From the NCBI RefSeq assembly GCF_000967425.1, contig NZ_FO082820.1, forward strand, positions 992,001 through 1,056,000: DNA of 64,000 nucleotides. Direction: 5' to 3'. How positions within the stretch are numbered: the stretch's first letter is position 1; the number at the start of each line of letters is the position of its first letter. A program made the translations under genes and the position numbers. This document shows positions 55,721 through 64,000 of this stretch, one piece after another. This DNA comes from Pseudorhizobium banfieldiae. GTDB taxonomy: Bacteria; Pseudomonadota; Alphaproteobacteria; Rhizobiales; Rhizobiaceae. Below the pieces are notes generated by a model, which was not told where the DNA came from, ran no database searches, and saw only the letters and a list, made by a program, of their open reading frames with translations.

Positions 55721-56725
55721 GTGCAGCAGATGATCTGTGTGATCGGGACGGACGGGAGCGGCAAGACCACTCTCAGCAATTCCGTCGCAGAGAAACTTGA
55801 GCAAAACGGGATAGAGGCGTCGCGGGTGTGGCTCGGGTCCGAAAGCGTCCTGATGGCGCCCGCCCGGTATGTTCTCCGCCGTCTGTGGGGAAAGCAGAGG
55901 AAGTCACCCGCCTCCGCGCCACCGGCAGAAAAGCGCCGTTCTTCGGAAGAGGTCAAGCTCAAGAATAATCTGGTTGAAAGGTACCCTTGGGCTATCGGGC
56001 TATATGTGGCCATGACATGGTTCGACTACAGGCTTCAGGTCGCCTGGAAGTTGTTCACGCATCGCGGAACGCAGACGATCATTGCCGATAGATATCTCTT
56101 CGACGTGGCCGTGAACCTGGGCCTTACGCTCGGCTGGAGCCCCGAGCAGGTCGTCGAATTCGTCATGAGCAGGCTCTCGGCAATGCCGCTCCCGCAGGTT
56201 CGGATCTTCCTACGCGTTTCGCCGGAGGTATCGCTTACCCGAAAGGACGACATTCCTGACGCCGAATACCTTCATATGAGGTTTGCCTATTACGAGGCGA
56301 TCGCCAAGGCATTCGGTTTCACCGAACTCGATGGCACAAAGCCGATCAGCGACAATACGGACCGGCTTCTGCGGATCGCCGAAGAACAGTCCAGGAAGAG
56401 CTACGTCATCTACGTCCATGCGAACAACACGGACGTGGGCGGAGCGGACAAGGTTCTCGCCCTGATGGCGAACCATATGCAGCATTATTCCGCAGATCTC
56501 GGCGGGACGCCCGGTTTCAGGGCGTCGGTCGCGCTGCGTCTCCCGACGCCGATTCTCTCGAGCTACAAGCAGAATGGGATACCGGTCATCCTGTACAGGT
56601 TTCTGCGCCCGCAGGTGAGTCGAGGCGTGATCGGCATAGTCGGATCAGTGCTTGCGGCACCACGATCGCTGTGGTTTTTCTTGAGGCTGTTCGGTAGAGC
56701 GTCCGGACCTTGTCCACGTCAATGA
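55721..56725 (+). CDS. Thymidylate kinase-like domain fused to N-terminal half of a GT4 transferase (frameshift broken)
   Basis: 334 residues. Residues 1-226 form a TMP-kinase-like P-loop protein: GTDGSGKTT (9-17), IIADRYLFD and YLHMRFAYYEAIAK. From 227 it continues without a stop into the N-terminal half of a GT4 transferase (YVIYVHANNTDVGGADKVLA). The frame ends at 56725 with SGPCPRQ, but the +1-shifted frame from about 56690 reads VERPDLVHVNDLYDCIPALA and joins the next feature. So a single frameshift (mutation or sequencing error) breaks the gene. The kinase-GT fusion itself is also unusual. Confidence 0.78.
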   Translation: MQQMICVIGTDGSGKTTLSNSVAEKLEQNGIEASRVWLGSESVLMAPARYVLRRLWGKQRKSPASAPPAEKRRSSEEVKLKNNLVERYPWAIGLYVAMTWFDYRLQVAWKLFTHRGTQTIIADRYLFDVAVNLGLTLGWSPEQVVEFVMSRLSAMPLPQVRIFLRVSPEVSLTRKDDIPDAEYLHMRFAYYEAIAKAFGFTELDGTKPISDNTDRLLRIAEEQSRKSYVIYVHANNTDVGGADKVLALMANHMQHYSADLGGTPGFRASVALRLPTPILSSYKQNGIPVILYRFLRPQVSRGVIGIVGSVLAAPRSLWFFLRLFGRASGPCPRQ

Positions 56726-56792
56726 CCTGTATGACTGCATCCCCGCGCTTGCCGCGAGACTTCGCGGAATCCCCGTTGTCTACCACATCCGG

Positions 56793-57581
56793 ATGATCAA
56801 GAGCGGCAAATTCCTTCAGACGTTCTTTTCCAGGAGCATCGACCGGTTGGCCGATGCGTCCATTTCAGTGTCCGCTGCAGTGCGCGATCACTACTTCCAC
56901 CCGCCTGAAGGTCTGCGTTCCAAGCCCGAGGTCGTGCATGATCTTGGCAACGAGGAACTGGTTCGGGATCAAAGGGATCCGACGGAACCGACTCCACGTC
57001 CGCCATCGCTGCCCCAAGGCAGGCGCCTGGTCTTGATGGTCGGCCGGATCGAACCCTGGAAGGGGCAGCACGTCTTCGTCGAAGCTGTGAGGCTCCTCCC
57101 TGCGGCACTGCGCGAAAGTGCATCTTTCGCGATTGTCGGCGGCGGAGTGGACGGCAAGGAGGATTATCATCTCGACATCAAGCGGGCAGCATCCGCTGCG
57201 GGAATACTGATGCTGGGCACCCGCGATGATGTTCCCGCCCTGCTGCGAGCGGCGGACATCAGCGTGCATTGTTCCGTCGAACCCGATCCTTTTCCCGGCG
57301 TTGTGATCGAAAGCCTGTTGGCGGGCGCCGCCACGGTCGCGACTAGCATGGGCGGCGTGCTCGAGATGATCACGGACCCCAGCATCGGCACTCTCGTTCC
57401 GCCAAACGATCCGAAGGCACTCGCGGACGCTCTGTCGGATCTTCTTTCCGATGTCACCCCTCCGAGGAAGAAATACGGTGAGATCGGCCGCAATCGGGCA
57501 CTGTCTCTCGTAGACCCGGATGTGGTGGATACCAAGATTGCTGCCATCTACAGAAACCTGATCGAAAGACCTGCAGCTTGA
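56793..57581 (+). pseudogene. C-terminal half of the frameshifted GT4 transferase
   Basis: 262 codons from an internal ATG; the homology extends further upstream in this frame to about 56690. Contains LVLMVGRIEPWKGQHVF and CSVEPDPFPGVVIESLLAG, the donor-binding motif of GT4 enzymes, and ends normally. Together with 227-330 of the preceding feature this makes a full-length GT4 enzyme. Separately translated it would lack the acceptor half and be inactive. Confidence 0.72.
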
Positions 57582-57609
57582 GGCAAGCTGCAGGTAGAGG
57601 GACTTCCCC

Positions 57610-58701
57610 ATGACATCGAAATCCGAAATCTCTACTCTGATATTCCAGACGATCGGGTCGCCGATCGGCAGTGGCAACGCGGTCCCCGATCCCGAGAAGC
57701 TCGAGGACATCACGCAGTTCGCATTCAAGAGCCGCGTTGGCCTGCTTTTTCTCGAGCAATGCTTGAAGAAAGGCGTGCCGCTCGGACCAAAGGCCCAAGA
57801 GCTCTATGATTCGCTTACCGAAAGACGGCTGGCCACCGATAAGGTGGTGGTCAAGCTGGCGAAGAAACTGGATGAGGTTGCAAAGGGAGAATGGGTCCTC
57901 TTCAAGTCCATCAAGCCGTTCGCCTCGACCCCCAATGACACGGATTGGTTCCCCCTGGACAGCAGCCGTCACGGCGAACTGTGCGATCATCTGCAAGCGG
58001 ACGGGTCCTTCAAGCTGCTGGAAACCGCGCCGCGGCAGACAACCCTGGTGGAACAGGAGGGGGTAGGGCTCACGGATACGACGAAAAAGGGCGGCGTGTA
58101 CTACATCGATTGCTATGTGGCGCCATCGACAGACTATTTCGTCTATCTCGACCCAGCCCGGATGCGTGGGCATGTCACCCATACGACCATCAATGGGTAC
58201 ACCATTCCAATACTGAAGCCTCACGCGGAACTGACCGCGATCATGTTCCACAATCTCTTTCCGGAAAAGGTATTCACGATCGAGAGCTACTATCTCATCA
58301 AATGCTACCTCGACGCGATGGAGAGAGATGGTCTGATCGACGAATTCGTCGACGTTTGCCGAGAGCAGAAGGTCGAATATGCTTGCGCCTGCAACCTGGC
58401 CGTCGTCCGCCAGATCGATGCCAAGCAGTTCAATCTGGTCGATAGTCGCATCGACTACCTCCTCGCAGGGCTTGGCCACAAGGAGATGACGATCCCCGAT
58501 TTCGATCCTTTGGGAGCGTTTCCCTACGCCTTCACCAATGGTGCATTTTGGCGGACCTTCCTCTCGAAACAACGAGATCCTACCTCGTTCCGCTCCTCCC
58601 TCGTCCAGTTTGCCCACATGCTAAACCCGGTCTTCTTCGTGGATGTCGTGCAGATACTGTGGCGTCGCTGTGTCAGGGGAGGGGTCTACGAGCAGAATTG
58701 A
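57610..58701 (+). CDS. Putative nucleotidyltransferase-like protein
   Basis: 363 residues, soluble. The region VLFKSIKPFASTPNDTDWF (about 95-117) has the K and D-x-D arrangement of the uncharacterised nucleotidyltransferase family often found in surface polysaccharide loci. Otherwise no known motif. It starts 28 bp after the GT4 fragment. Could activate or transfer a phosphorylated substituent; this is weak inference. Confidence 0.5.
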   Translation: MTSKSEISTLIFQTIGSPIGSGNAVPDPEKLEDITQFAFKSRVGLLFLEQCLKKGVPLGPKAQELYDSLTERRLATDKVVVKLAKKLDEVAKGEWVLFKSIKPFASTPNDTDWFPLDSSRHGELCDHLQADGSFKLLETAPRQTTLVEQEGVGLTDTTKKGGVYYIDCYVAPSTDYFVYLDPARMRGHVTHTTINGYTIPILKPHAELTAIMFHNLFPEKVFTIESYYLIKCYLDAMERDGLIDEFVDVCREQKVEYACACNLAVVRQIDAKQFNLVDSRIDYLLAGLGHKEMTIPDFDPLGAFPYAFTNGAFWRTFLSKQRDPTSFRSSLVQFAHMLNPVFFVDVVQILWRRCVRGGVYEQN

Positions 58702-58832
58702 GGCTCAGGCTACGTCTCCGTTCGTGAGGACAACGGCTTGGCCGGTCGGCAGAACGCTCATGCCTGTCACCATAGAGAATGCAACTCCTTGCTGTGCGGC
58801 AGGAGTCCACGACGCACAATTGAGGACCTGAT

Positions 58833-60362
58833 GTGAATATCCTGCGAGCCTCGCTGACCGTCACGCTCCTCGCCTTGCTGTCGCGGGCTCTGGGCTTGGG
58901 ACGTGACCTGGCTGTCACCTGGTCATTCGGGGCCAGTGTGGATACGGATGCCTTCTACATCGCCTCTAGCTTCAGCAATGCGGCCTATGTCGTGGTTGCC
59001 GCTGCTCTTGCGAGCGCGACCATACCTCTGATTGTCAACGAGAAGAGCGCTGGCGTGAGCGCGGATCACCGCTCCATCAGCAGTATCCTGAACATCACGA
59101 TCATCGCCCTCTGCATCGTGGTGGGGGCCGCTTTGCTGAATTCGGCAGAGATTTCCCGGTTACTGGCGGGCGATGCAAGCGCAGATCTGCTGGCGAGAAG
59201 CGAGTACTTCATGCTGCTGATCTTCCCGACCATCATCCTGTTGGGCTCTGCCGGCGTGCTGACGGGAATACTCAATGCAAACAGCATCTTCACGCCATCA
59301 GCCGCCGCACCATCCGTCCTAAACGCCATCGTCGTCCTCTTCATCCTCGCGTTCTCCCAAAGGCTGGGCGTCATGGCGGCCATTCTCGGCACGCTTGCCG
59401 GGTCGGTGGTATTCTTCCTTCTGCAAATCCCTGCTTTCTACAAAGTGGGATACCGTCATCATTGGACCATTTCCTTCCATGACGAGACGATATGGCGTTT
59501 TGCCCAGGCGGCGTTCCCCGCAGTGGCTGTCGCCCTTCTTCTATATGCCTATGCCTTCGTCGACATGGCCGTCGGCGCGCGCTTGGGAGTGGGTACCGTG
59601 ACGGCAGTCACGATCGCGGCCAAACTCATCCAACTGCCCCAGGGAGTAATCGCGATGGGGCTAACGACCGCGACGTTTCCCTTGATCAGCAGGCTTATCG
59701 GCGACGGCAAGATCGAGAATGCGACACTGCTTACGGCGCGGCTTTCCGCGAGCATCTTGGTTGCCGCAGTTCCCGCCACGGTGATCGCGGTAGTCCTCGG
59801 GGACCAGATCGTTTCACTGGTCTTTGGTCGCGGAACATTCTCGGACGAAGCTGTGAGCGAGACCTCGAGGATCTTCAGGGTCATGGTCGCGGCCCTGCCG
59901 GCCCTTGCTCTGCATGTGATCCTCCTGCGCATCTCCTACGCGATGAGGATGTGGATGATCCCGCTCGGGGCGTGCGCGATATCTTTCGCAACCAAACTGG
60001 TGATGGCCATCTATCTCGTCGACGCACACGGTGTCGACGCATTGTCCTATTCCACGATCATCGCCTCTTATCTCAACATCATGATCATGATCGTGGTGCT
60101 GAACAGGCGGCTGGACCGTCCGTTCGGTTCGGCATTCGTGGTGCGGTGCCTCCGAATTCTCGCTGTCAGTGGTTTAACGGGTGCAGGCATTGTCTTGTGC
60201 CGGATGCTCCTATCGAGCCTGGAGCCTGAATGGTCAGTCTGGATCGAGTTTATCGGCCTGTCGATCGCCGGTGGGGTCTTCTACCTCGCGCTGGGTGCGC
60301 TCATCCTCCGGGAGGAGTTTTTCTTCATCAAGAACCTCCGGAGGCACAAGCTCAACGCGTGA
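58833..60362 (+). CDS. MurJ/Wzx-type lipid-linked oligosaccharide flippase
   Basis: 509 residues, about 14 membrane helices. MVF-family landmarks: SRALGLGRDLAVTWSFG near the start, FYIASSFSN, LPQGVIAMGLTTATFPLISR in the second half and FGRGTFS. Such flippases move undecaprenyl-linked precursors across the inner membrane. In this locus the substrate is probably the polysaccharide repeat rather than lipid II. GTG start, weakly placed. Confidence 0.87.
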   Translation: MNILRASLTVTLLALLSRALGLGRDLAVTWSFGASVDTDAFYIASSFSNAAYVVVAAALASATIPLIVNEKSAGVSADHRSISSILNITIIALCIVVGAALLNSAEISRLLAGDASADLLARSEYFMLLIFPTIILLGSAGVLTGILNANSIFTPSAAAPSVLNAIVVLFILAFSQRLGVMAAILGTLAGSVVFFLLQIPAFYKVGYRHHWTISFHDETIWRFAQAAFPAVAVALLLYAYAFVDMAVGARLGVGTVTAVTIAAKLIQLPQGVIAMGLTTATFPLISRLIGDGKIENATLLTARLSASILVAAVPATVIAVVLGDQIVSLVFGRGTFSDEAVSETSRIFRVMVAALPALALHVILLRISYAMRMWMIPLGACAISFATKLVMAIYLVDAHGVDALSYSTIIASYLNIMIMIVVLNRRLDRPFGSAFVVRCLRILAVSGLTGAGIVLCRMLLSSLEPEWSVWIEFIGLSIAGGVFYLALGALILREEFFFIKNLRRHKLNA

Positions 60363-60563
60363 TTCAATGTTCCGATAGCCGAAGCGTCTGCTCTGGAACA
60401 AGGAAACGCCCGACGCGGTTTGCTCTGCAAGCACATCGGGAATCGTGTCGCCGCCGTCCTTGCGATAGTCACCGCCAAACCCCGCCAAAGAGGGTCGCCG
60501 GCCGTGGTTTCGACCAGCGGCCCGACGCCGTGACGGCAACGAAGTTCCGGCCCCCCGTTGCCT
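60363..60563. other. Gap with no supported gene
   Basis: Region between the flippase gene and the small minus-strand frame. Long open frames here on both strands are shadows of the high GC content; no motif, strong Shine-Dalgarno or repeat was seen. Confidence 0.5.
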
Positions 60564-60719
60564 CTACGGATGCCCCACGACCACACCGACGGCGGCGCGG
60601 ATGACGAGGATCCAGACGCAGGTCGAGAAGACGGACCCGATCAGCAGTATCTTCAATCGCTCGGTCACGAACTGTCCTCCAAAGGCTCTGGCGCCGTGAT
60701 GTGAGTCCGACTCGCTCAT
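60564..60719 (-). CDS. Small single-pass membrane protein
   Basis: 51 residues from ATG 60719. Polar N-terminus followed by one helix (ILLIGSVFSTCVWILVI). Third codon positions are G/C-rich as in the neighbouring genes. Shine-Dalgarno is weak. Convergent with the flippase gene. Real but unassigned at best. Confidence 0.4.
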   Translation of the reverse strand: MSESDSHHGARAFGGQFVTERLKILLIGSVFSTCVWILVIRAAVGVVVGHP

Positions 60720-60962
60720 TGCGAGCCGCCCAACGTCCGTCGGCGCCATGGCTGCTGGGATAACCATTCCTTTTGTTTCTCTGAGCCGTGCTTACCACCG
60801 CCACGTGACGGTTGCGTGAAGCCCAGTCGTCTCGTGGCGAGCGCGATGCAACTCCGTTAAGCGAGGTAGCACGGCTTTCGCCTGATATTGGAAGATTTGA
60901 GCAGGATAGGGGGCCCGATCCCCAGGAGCGGGCAGAGGCCGCCAGCCGCGGTAGCAACGGTC

Positions 60963-62342
60963 CTAGTTGCGCCCCGAGGATGACTGGCGGGCCAGACCTC
61001 CCAGCCCATTTGCAACCACTGCGACGAAGAGGAGGGCGACGCCCTGGATTTCGAGACTGAAATCGACGGTGGAATGGAGGGCGCCGACGATCAGTGTTCC
61101 GATGGCCGCGACCACTGCAGCGTCGTCTCTCCCTTCCAATCGCACCAGCCTCAGGAGCCCAACGAAGCATAACGTCAGAATGGCCAGCGGAATCGTGCCG
61201 AAGACGACACCATAGCTGACCCACAGCGCAAGATAGGAGTTGTGGGTTTTCTCCCATACCGCATCGAAGCTGACGGGCGCCATGTGATAGAGGGGATAGG
61301 CATACTCAAAGCTGCTGCCTCCGAAGCCGAGCAACGGTCGATCGGCAATCATTGTCAGCACCTGACGGTAGAGATCAGCCCGGACATTTGCCGCGCTTTC
61401 GACGGAGCCCAGGCGCTCGACAAGGATGTTGCCGTAAAGAAAGAGCAGAGCGGAGAAGATAAGAAGACCCAGCAGGATACTTGTGGCTATAGCCGCCATG
61501 TTCACGCGTCTGTTCAGGCGGAGGACGCTGATCGCGAATGCCGAGACGGCGCCGCATATGGCCGAAAAAAAACCCATGCGGGACGCGGTGAGCACCAGTG
61601 CAGCCGCGATGAGAAGCAGGCCGACGAGGATGAAGATGAATTGGCCTCTTCTCCCTTCGAACAGGTCGAGCCAGCGGGTAGCCCCGCCAATGATAGTGCC
61701 AATCACCGCGGAACCTATCGTAGCGCCGATCGCGAGGAAGGTGGCATAGGAGTTCCGGTTGACGAAACCTCCGGTCACAAAGCCCTGGTACGCCCATTTC
61801 TCGGTGAACAGGATCGTATCCTCGAACTCGAAATACAGCAGCAGCCCGTAAACGGCGTGGGCGACGACGATGCCAAACAGCACCTTTAGAAACAGTGAGG
61901 AACGCGGGCGGTTCGCTCCTACCTGCAGGCAAAGATAGAAGAGGAGCCCGTAGCTCAGCCACCGGAGGAGGGCGAGCGCCGTGTCGCCTGGCGTAATCGA
62001 GATGGATCGACCTGGGTCGACATCCCCCGGCAGGGTCAGCCATGACCGTGGCAGCAGATCCGCGATCGGCAGGAGTTGCAGCACGATGAACGCAGCGTGA
62101 AGCCAGAAAAGGCCGCTGATCGTACGGTAGCGACCTGTAGTGGCCCGCAAGGATACATCCGCAAACCCGAGCCGAGCGAAGTACACGGCGGCCCAGGCAA
62201 AGAGCAGAGCGGCTGAAAGGGCCCATATGGCAGGCCGATTGCCACCGAGGGCCAACGGCGCCACAAATACGGTGGTGGCAACTACGCCCGCGGTCCAGTT
62301 GTTGAGACGGTACCTTGTCTGGGAGCTGCTTCTCGCCTGCAT
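60963..62342 (-). CDS. O-antigen ligase / Wzy_C family membrane protein
   Basis: 459 residues, about 11-12 helices and a large periplasmic loop around 320-390. The Wzy_C-type pattern is seen in VTGGFVNRNSYATFLAIGA and in PLLGFGGSSFEYAYP and KTHNSYLALWVSYG, where His and Arg residues of the ligase family occur. Could be the ligase that attaches the polymer to a lipid, or a second polymerase beside the one at 51411. Minus strand, convergent with the flippase. Confidence 0.82.
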   Translation of the reverse strand: MQARSSSQTRYRLNNWTAGVVATTVFVAPLALGGNRPAIWALSAALLFAWAAVYFARLGFADVSLRATTGRYRTISGLFWLHAAFIVLQLLPIADLLPRSWLTLPGDVDPGRSISITPGDTALALLRWLSYGLLFYLCLQVGANRPRSSLFLKVLFGIVVAHAVYGLLLYFEFEDTILFTEKWAYQGFVTGGFVNRNSYATFLAIGATIGSAVIGTIIGGATRWLDLFEGRRGQFIFILVGLLLIAAALVLTASRMGFFSAICGAVSAFAISVLRLNRRVNMAAIATSILLGLLIFSALLFLYGNILVERLGSVESAANVRADLYRQVLTMIADRPLLGFGGSSFEYAYPLYHMAPVSFDAVWEKTHNSYLALWVSYGVVFGTIPLAILTLCFVGLLRLVRLEGRDDAAVVAAIGTLIVGALHSTVDFSLEIQGVALLFVAVVANGLGGLARQSSSGRN

Positions 62343-62397
62343 CCTGCGTTCGCCTCTAAAGCCGAAGGGCCGTTTGATCGAGCCAAAGCATTAAGGG

Positions 62398-62411
62398 GAT
62401 GTTGCAACATC
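62398..62411. promoter_or_regulatory. Palindrome upstream of the ligase gene
   Basis: GATGTTG-CAACATC is a perfect 14-bp palindrome 56 bp upstream of the ligase start. An overlapping GTTGCA-N5-TGCAAC forms a second dyad. Candidate operator or start of transcription site. Confidence 0.4.
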
Positions 62412-62547
62412 TGCAACTGGTCGGCCTCAGAGTCATTCGGCCAAGCGACTGCACGTGACAGTTACCTACGATTGGGGCGCTGCGTGATCTTATTGGATCT
62501 CGAGCCTATCCCGGCTGCTAAAGGCTTCGGCAGGTGACGAAGATCGA

Positions 62548-63003
62548 TTAGGTTTGAAGTGGAGTGATGGTGTCCACTCGGGTGCGCCCTTCGATCAGCC
62601 CCCTCTTGAGATCACGTCGCCCCTTTTCCACTTCCATGACCGTATAGGCCTTCTCGTCGCGGAACAGGCTCGCATGCCGGGTCGTGACATCTTCGCCGGG
62701 TAAAGCCTCGACCTCCATGTAATCCAGCTCGCTGCCGGCCGCTACGATTCGGGCGTCTCCGGCCGTTCGGGCGGCAACGGTGATCTCTTGGGGTTCCGGC
62801 CCATTGTCCCAACGTGCGTCATTGGCCGGCGCGACAGGGACGAGCCGATAGATGTTGAGAAGTTCGCCCTCGTTTGTCGCTGTGGCCGCCGCCTCGGCGT
62901 CGGCAATCTGCGCCTGGCTCTCCACAGAGCGGCCGAAGTTCGTGGAGCTTGTACCGGTGTTGAACGGTTCGTTGCCGATGCCGTCATTCCTTGCGTTGGA
63001 CAT
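62548..63003 (-). CDS. Small acidic hypothetical protein
   Basis: 151 residues from ATG 63003, behind GGAAAGG; the frame is open to 63252 but the extension is basic and unlikely. Starts MSNARNDGIGNEPFNTGTSS and is rich in Glu, Ala and Asp. No membrane segment and no known domain. Divergent from the porin gene. Confidence 0.55.
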   Translation of the reverse strand: MSNARNDGIGNEPFNTGTSSTNFGRSVESQAQIADAEAAATATNEGELLNIYRLVPVAPANDARWDNGPEPQEITVAARTAGDARIVAAGSELDYMEVEALPGEDVTTRHASLFRDEKAYTVMEVEKGRRDLKRGLIEGRTRVDTITPLQT

Positions 63004-63541
63004 GGTCCGACCTTTCCGTCTTGTATTGTTCTCCAAAAACGCCCCGCTCGGCACCCTTGTTCCGGCAGAATCGGACGCACTGCATCTCCGCGCAGAGAAT
63101 CGCTGACGGATCGCGAATCGAGTCACGCTGAGCGGTGTCTGTCGACGACGCGCCATGACGAGCATGCGCGTCATGTACCTGAGCGCCACCGTCCCTTTAT
63201 GGCGCGAATCGGGCTGGAATCTGCAGAACCTGCCCTGAGCGCATCGCATCACAGCAACTTAAGTGCCTGTGACATCTGCCATTTCTTAAGAGAGTGTAAA
63301 CCTTTCAGCGCTCCGCCCGCCACATTTGTGTCCTTTCAGCAACAGGACTGCCGTAAGCGGGTGCAGGAATGTGGAATGGCTGAAGTTCCGGATTGCATGG
63401 CGGACCGCCTCTTGTATTTTCACTCTCGGAAGCGAGGCGGTGGATCGTCCGTCTTCTGGCAATCGACGGGGATGGGGCAGGGAACGCTGTCCTTCAGCAA
63501 AAGAACCCAGACCCATACGAAACTTTGACTGGAGGTCAAAA
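63004..63541. other. Regulatory region upstream of the porin gene
   Basis: 538 bp without a supportable gene. Contains the divergent promoters of the small gene at 62548 and of the porin. GGAGG at 63531-63535 is the porin ribosome binding site. No -35/-10 box is clear enough to name. Two CTTAAG palindromes lie near 63259 and 63286. Confidence 0.5.
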
Positions 63542-64000
63542 ATGAACATCAAGAGCCTTCTTCTCGGCTCCGCTGCTGCCCTCGCAGCAGTCTCCGGCGC
63601 ACAGGCTGCCGATGCTATCATCGCTGCCGAGCCCGAGCCCATGGAATACGTTCGCGTTTGCGACGCATTCGGCACCGGCTACTTCTACATCCCGGGCACC
63701 GAAACCTGCCTCAAGATCGGCGGCTACGTCCGTTTCCAGGTTGATTTCGACAGCCGCGATGGCGCCTACGCCGACGATAACTGGGATGCATGGACCCGCG
63801 GTCGTGTAGACTTCACTGCCAAGAGCGACACCGAACTCGGTGAGCTGACCGGCTTCATTGCCATCCAGGCTGAGGCTTCGGACTATCCGGCTGCTACCGG
63901 TTCCACGGGTGACTTCTACTTCGACGAAGTCTACCTGCAGCTCGGCGGCTTCAAGGCTGGTACCTACCTCAACTGGTGGGATAAGGGCATCAACGGCGAA
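63542..64000 (+). CDS. Outer-membrane porin (RopA/Omp2 type), 3' end outside window
   Basis: 153 codons visible, running off the right edge. Signal peptide MNIKSLLLGSAAALAAVSG, cleaved near AQAAD. The mature start (VRVCDAFGTGYFYIPGTETC) has the Cys-flanked first-strand motif of rhizobial RopA and Brucella Omp2 porins; GGYVRFQVDF follows. GGAGG at good spacing. General diffusion porin for small hydrophilic solutes. Complete up to the edge, with no damage seen. Confidence 0.93.
   Translation, partial: MNIKSLLLGSAAALAAVSGAQAADAIIAAEPEPMEYVRVCDAFGTGYFYIPGTETCLKIGGYVRFQVDFDSRDGAYADDNWDAWTRGRVDFTAKSDTELGELTGFIAIQAEASDYPAATGSTGDFYFDEVYLQLGGFKAGTYLNWWDKGINGE

Noticed and set aside
60469..61257. 262-residue minus-strand frame
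   Set aside because: Arg/Gly/Pro-rich shadow overlapping the ligase gene in another frame.
62788..63528. 246-residue plus-strand frame before the porin
   Set aside because: Its first third is antisense to the small gene at 62548 and no motif or proper start is seen.
1..64000. CRISPR array, tRNA or rRNA gene, replication origin
   Set aside because: Scanned by eye for regularly spaced repeats, tRNA cloverleaf ends and rRNA blocks; nothing convincing was found.

Overview
The window looks like accessory DNA from a GC-rich alphaproteobacterium of the Rhizobiales, probably Rhizobiaceae. The clues are a RopA/Omp2-type porin at the right edge, several dipeptide-type ABC operons, a LigD-type ligase next to a SRAP gene, and TAXI-TRAP, IclR and SorC regulators in catabolic clusters. 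No replication genes, rRNA, tRNA or CRISPR were seen. All assignments come from reading motifs by eye; no database search was possible.

Left part (1-11.8 kb) is a patchwork island. It holds a ClpP-like exported protease running off the left edge, a small membrane peptide, a DNA-damage group (SRAP protein, two small unknown genes, ATP-dependent DNA ligase), and a defence-like locus. That locus has a 1032-residue SIR2-like / P-loop NTPase / TPR protein ending in a cold-shock-like OB segment. It is divergent from a putative PD-(D/E)xK-type nuclease gene. An IS3-family element with clear ends and a 3-bp duplication sits just inside the original start of the SIR2 gene. An IS481-family element and fragments of a serine recombinase and of an ABC ATPase follow.

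Middle part (11.8-46.9 kb) is transport and catabolism. (a) 11.8-21.1 kb: SorC regulator divergent from HAD phosphatase, peptide-type ABC transporter, glycerophosphodiesterase and a TIM-barrel isomerase, suggesting uptake and breakdown of a phosphodiester or sugar-phosphate compound. (b) 21.2-32.1 kb: TauE/SafE permease and ThDP enzyme divergent from a TAXI-TRAP transporter, IclR regulator, amidohydrolase, aldehyde dehydrogenase and flavin monooxygenase, suggesting catabolism of an aromatic or oxo-acid. (c) A UvrD-helicase fragment, then a MacB/Dev-like export system at 32.8-37.1 kb. (d) 37.4-46.9 kb: a second dipeptide-type transporter, a C45 acyltransferase/amidase-like protein, a sigma-54 activator without a sensor domain, and an AtuA/DUF4387 pair. 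Two well-formed -24/-12 promoters precede the transporter operon and the AtuA operon, so the module is probably one sigma-54 regulon.

Right part (47.1-64 kb) is a surface polysaccharide locus: epimerase, large Sel1-repeat exported protein, Wzy-like polymerase, an abutting phosphoribosyltransferase/HAD phosphatase pair (a ribofuranose-adding signature), a GT4 glycosyltransferase, a kinase-GT4 fusion broken by a frameshift, a nucleotidyltransferase-like protein, a MurJ/Wzx flippase and an O-antigen ligase-type protein. It ends with a small unknown gene and the start of a porin gene.
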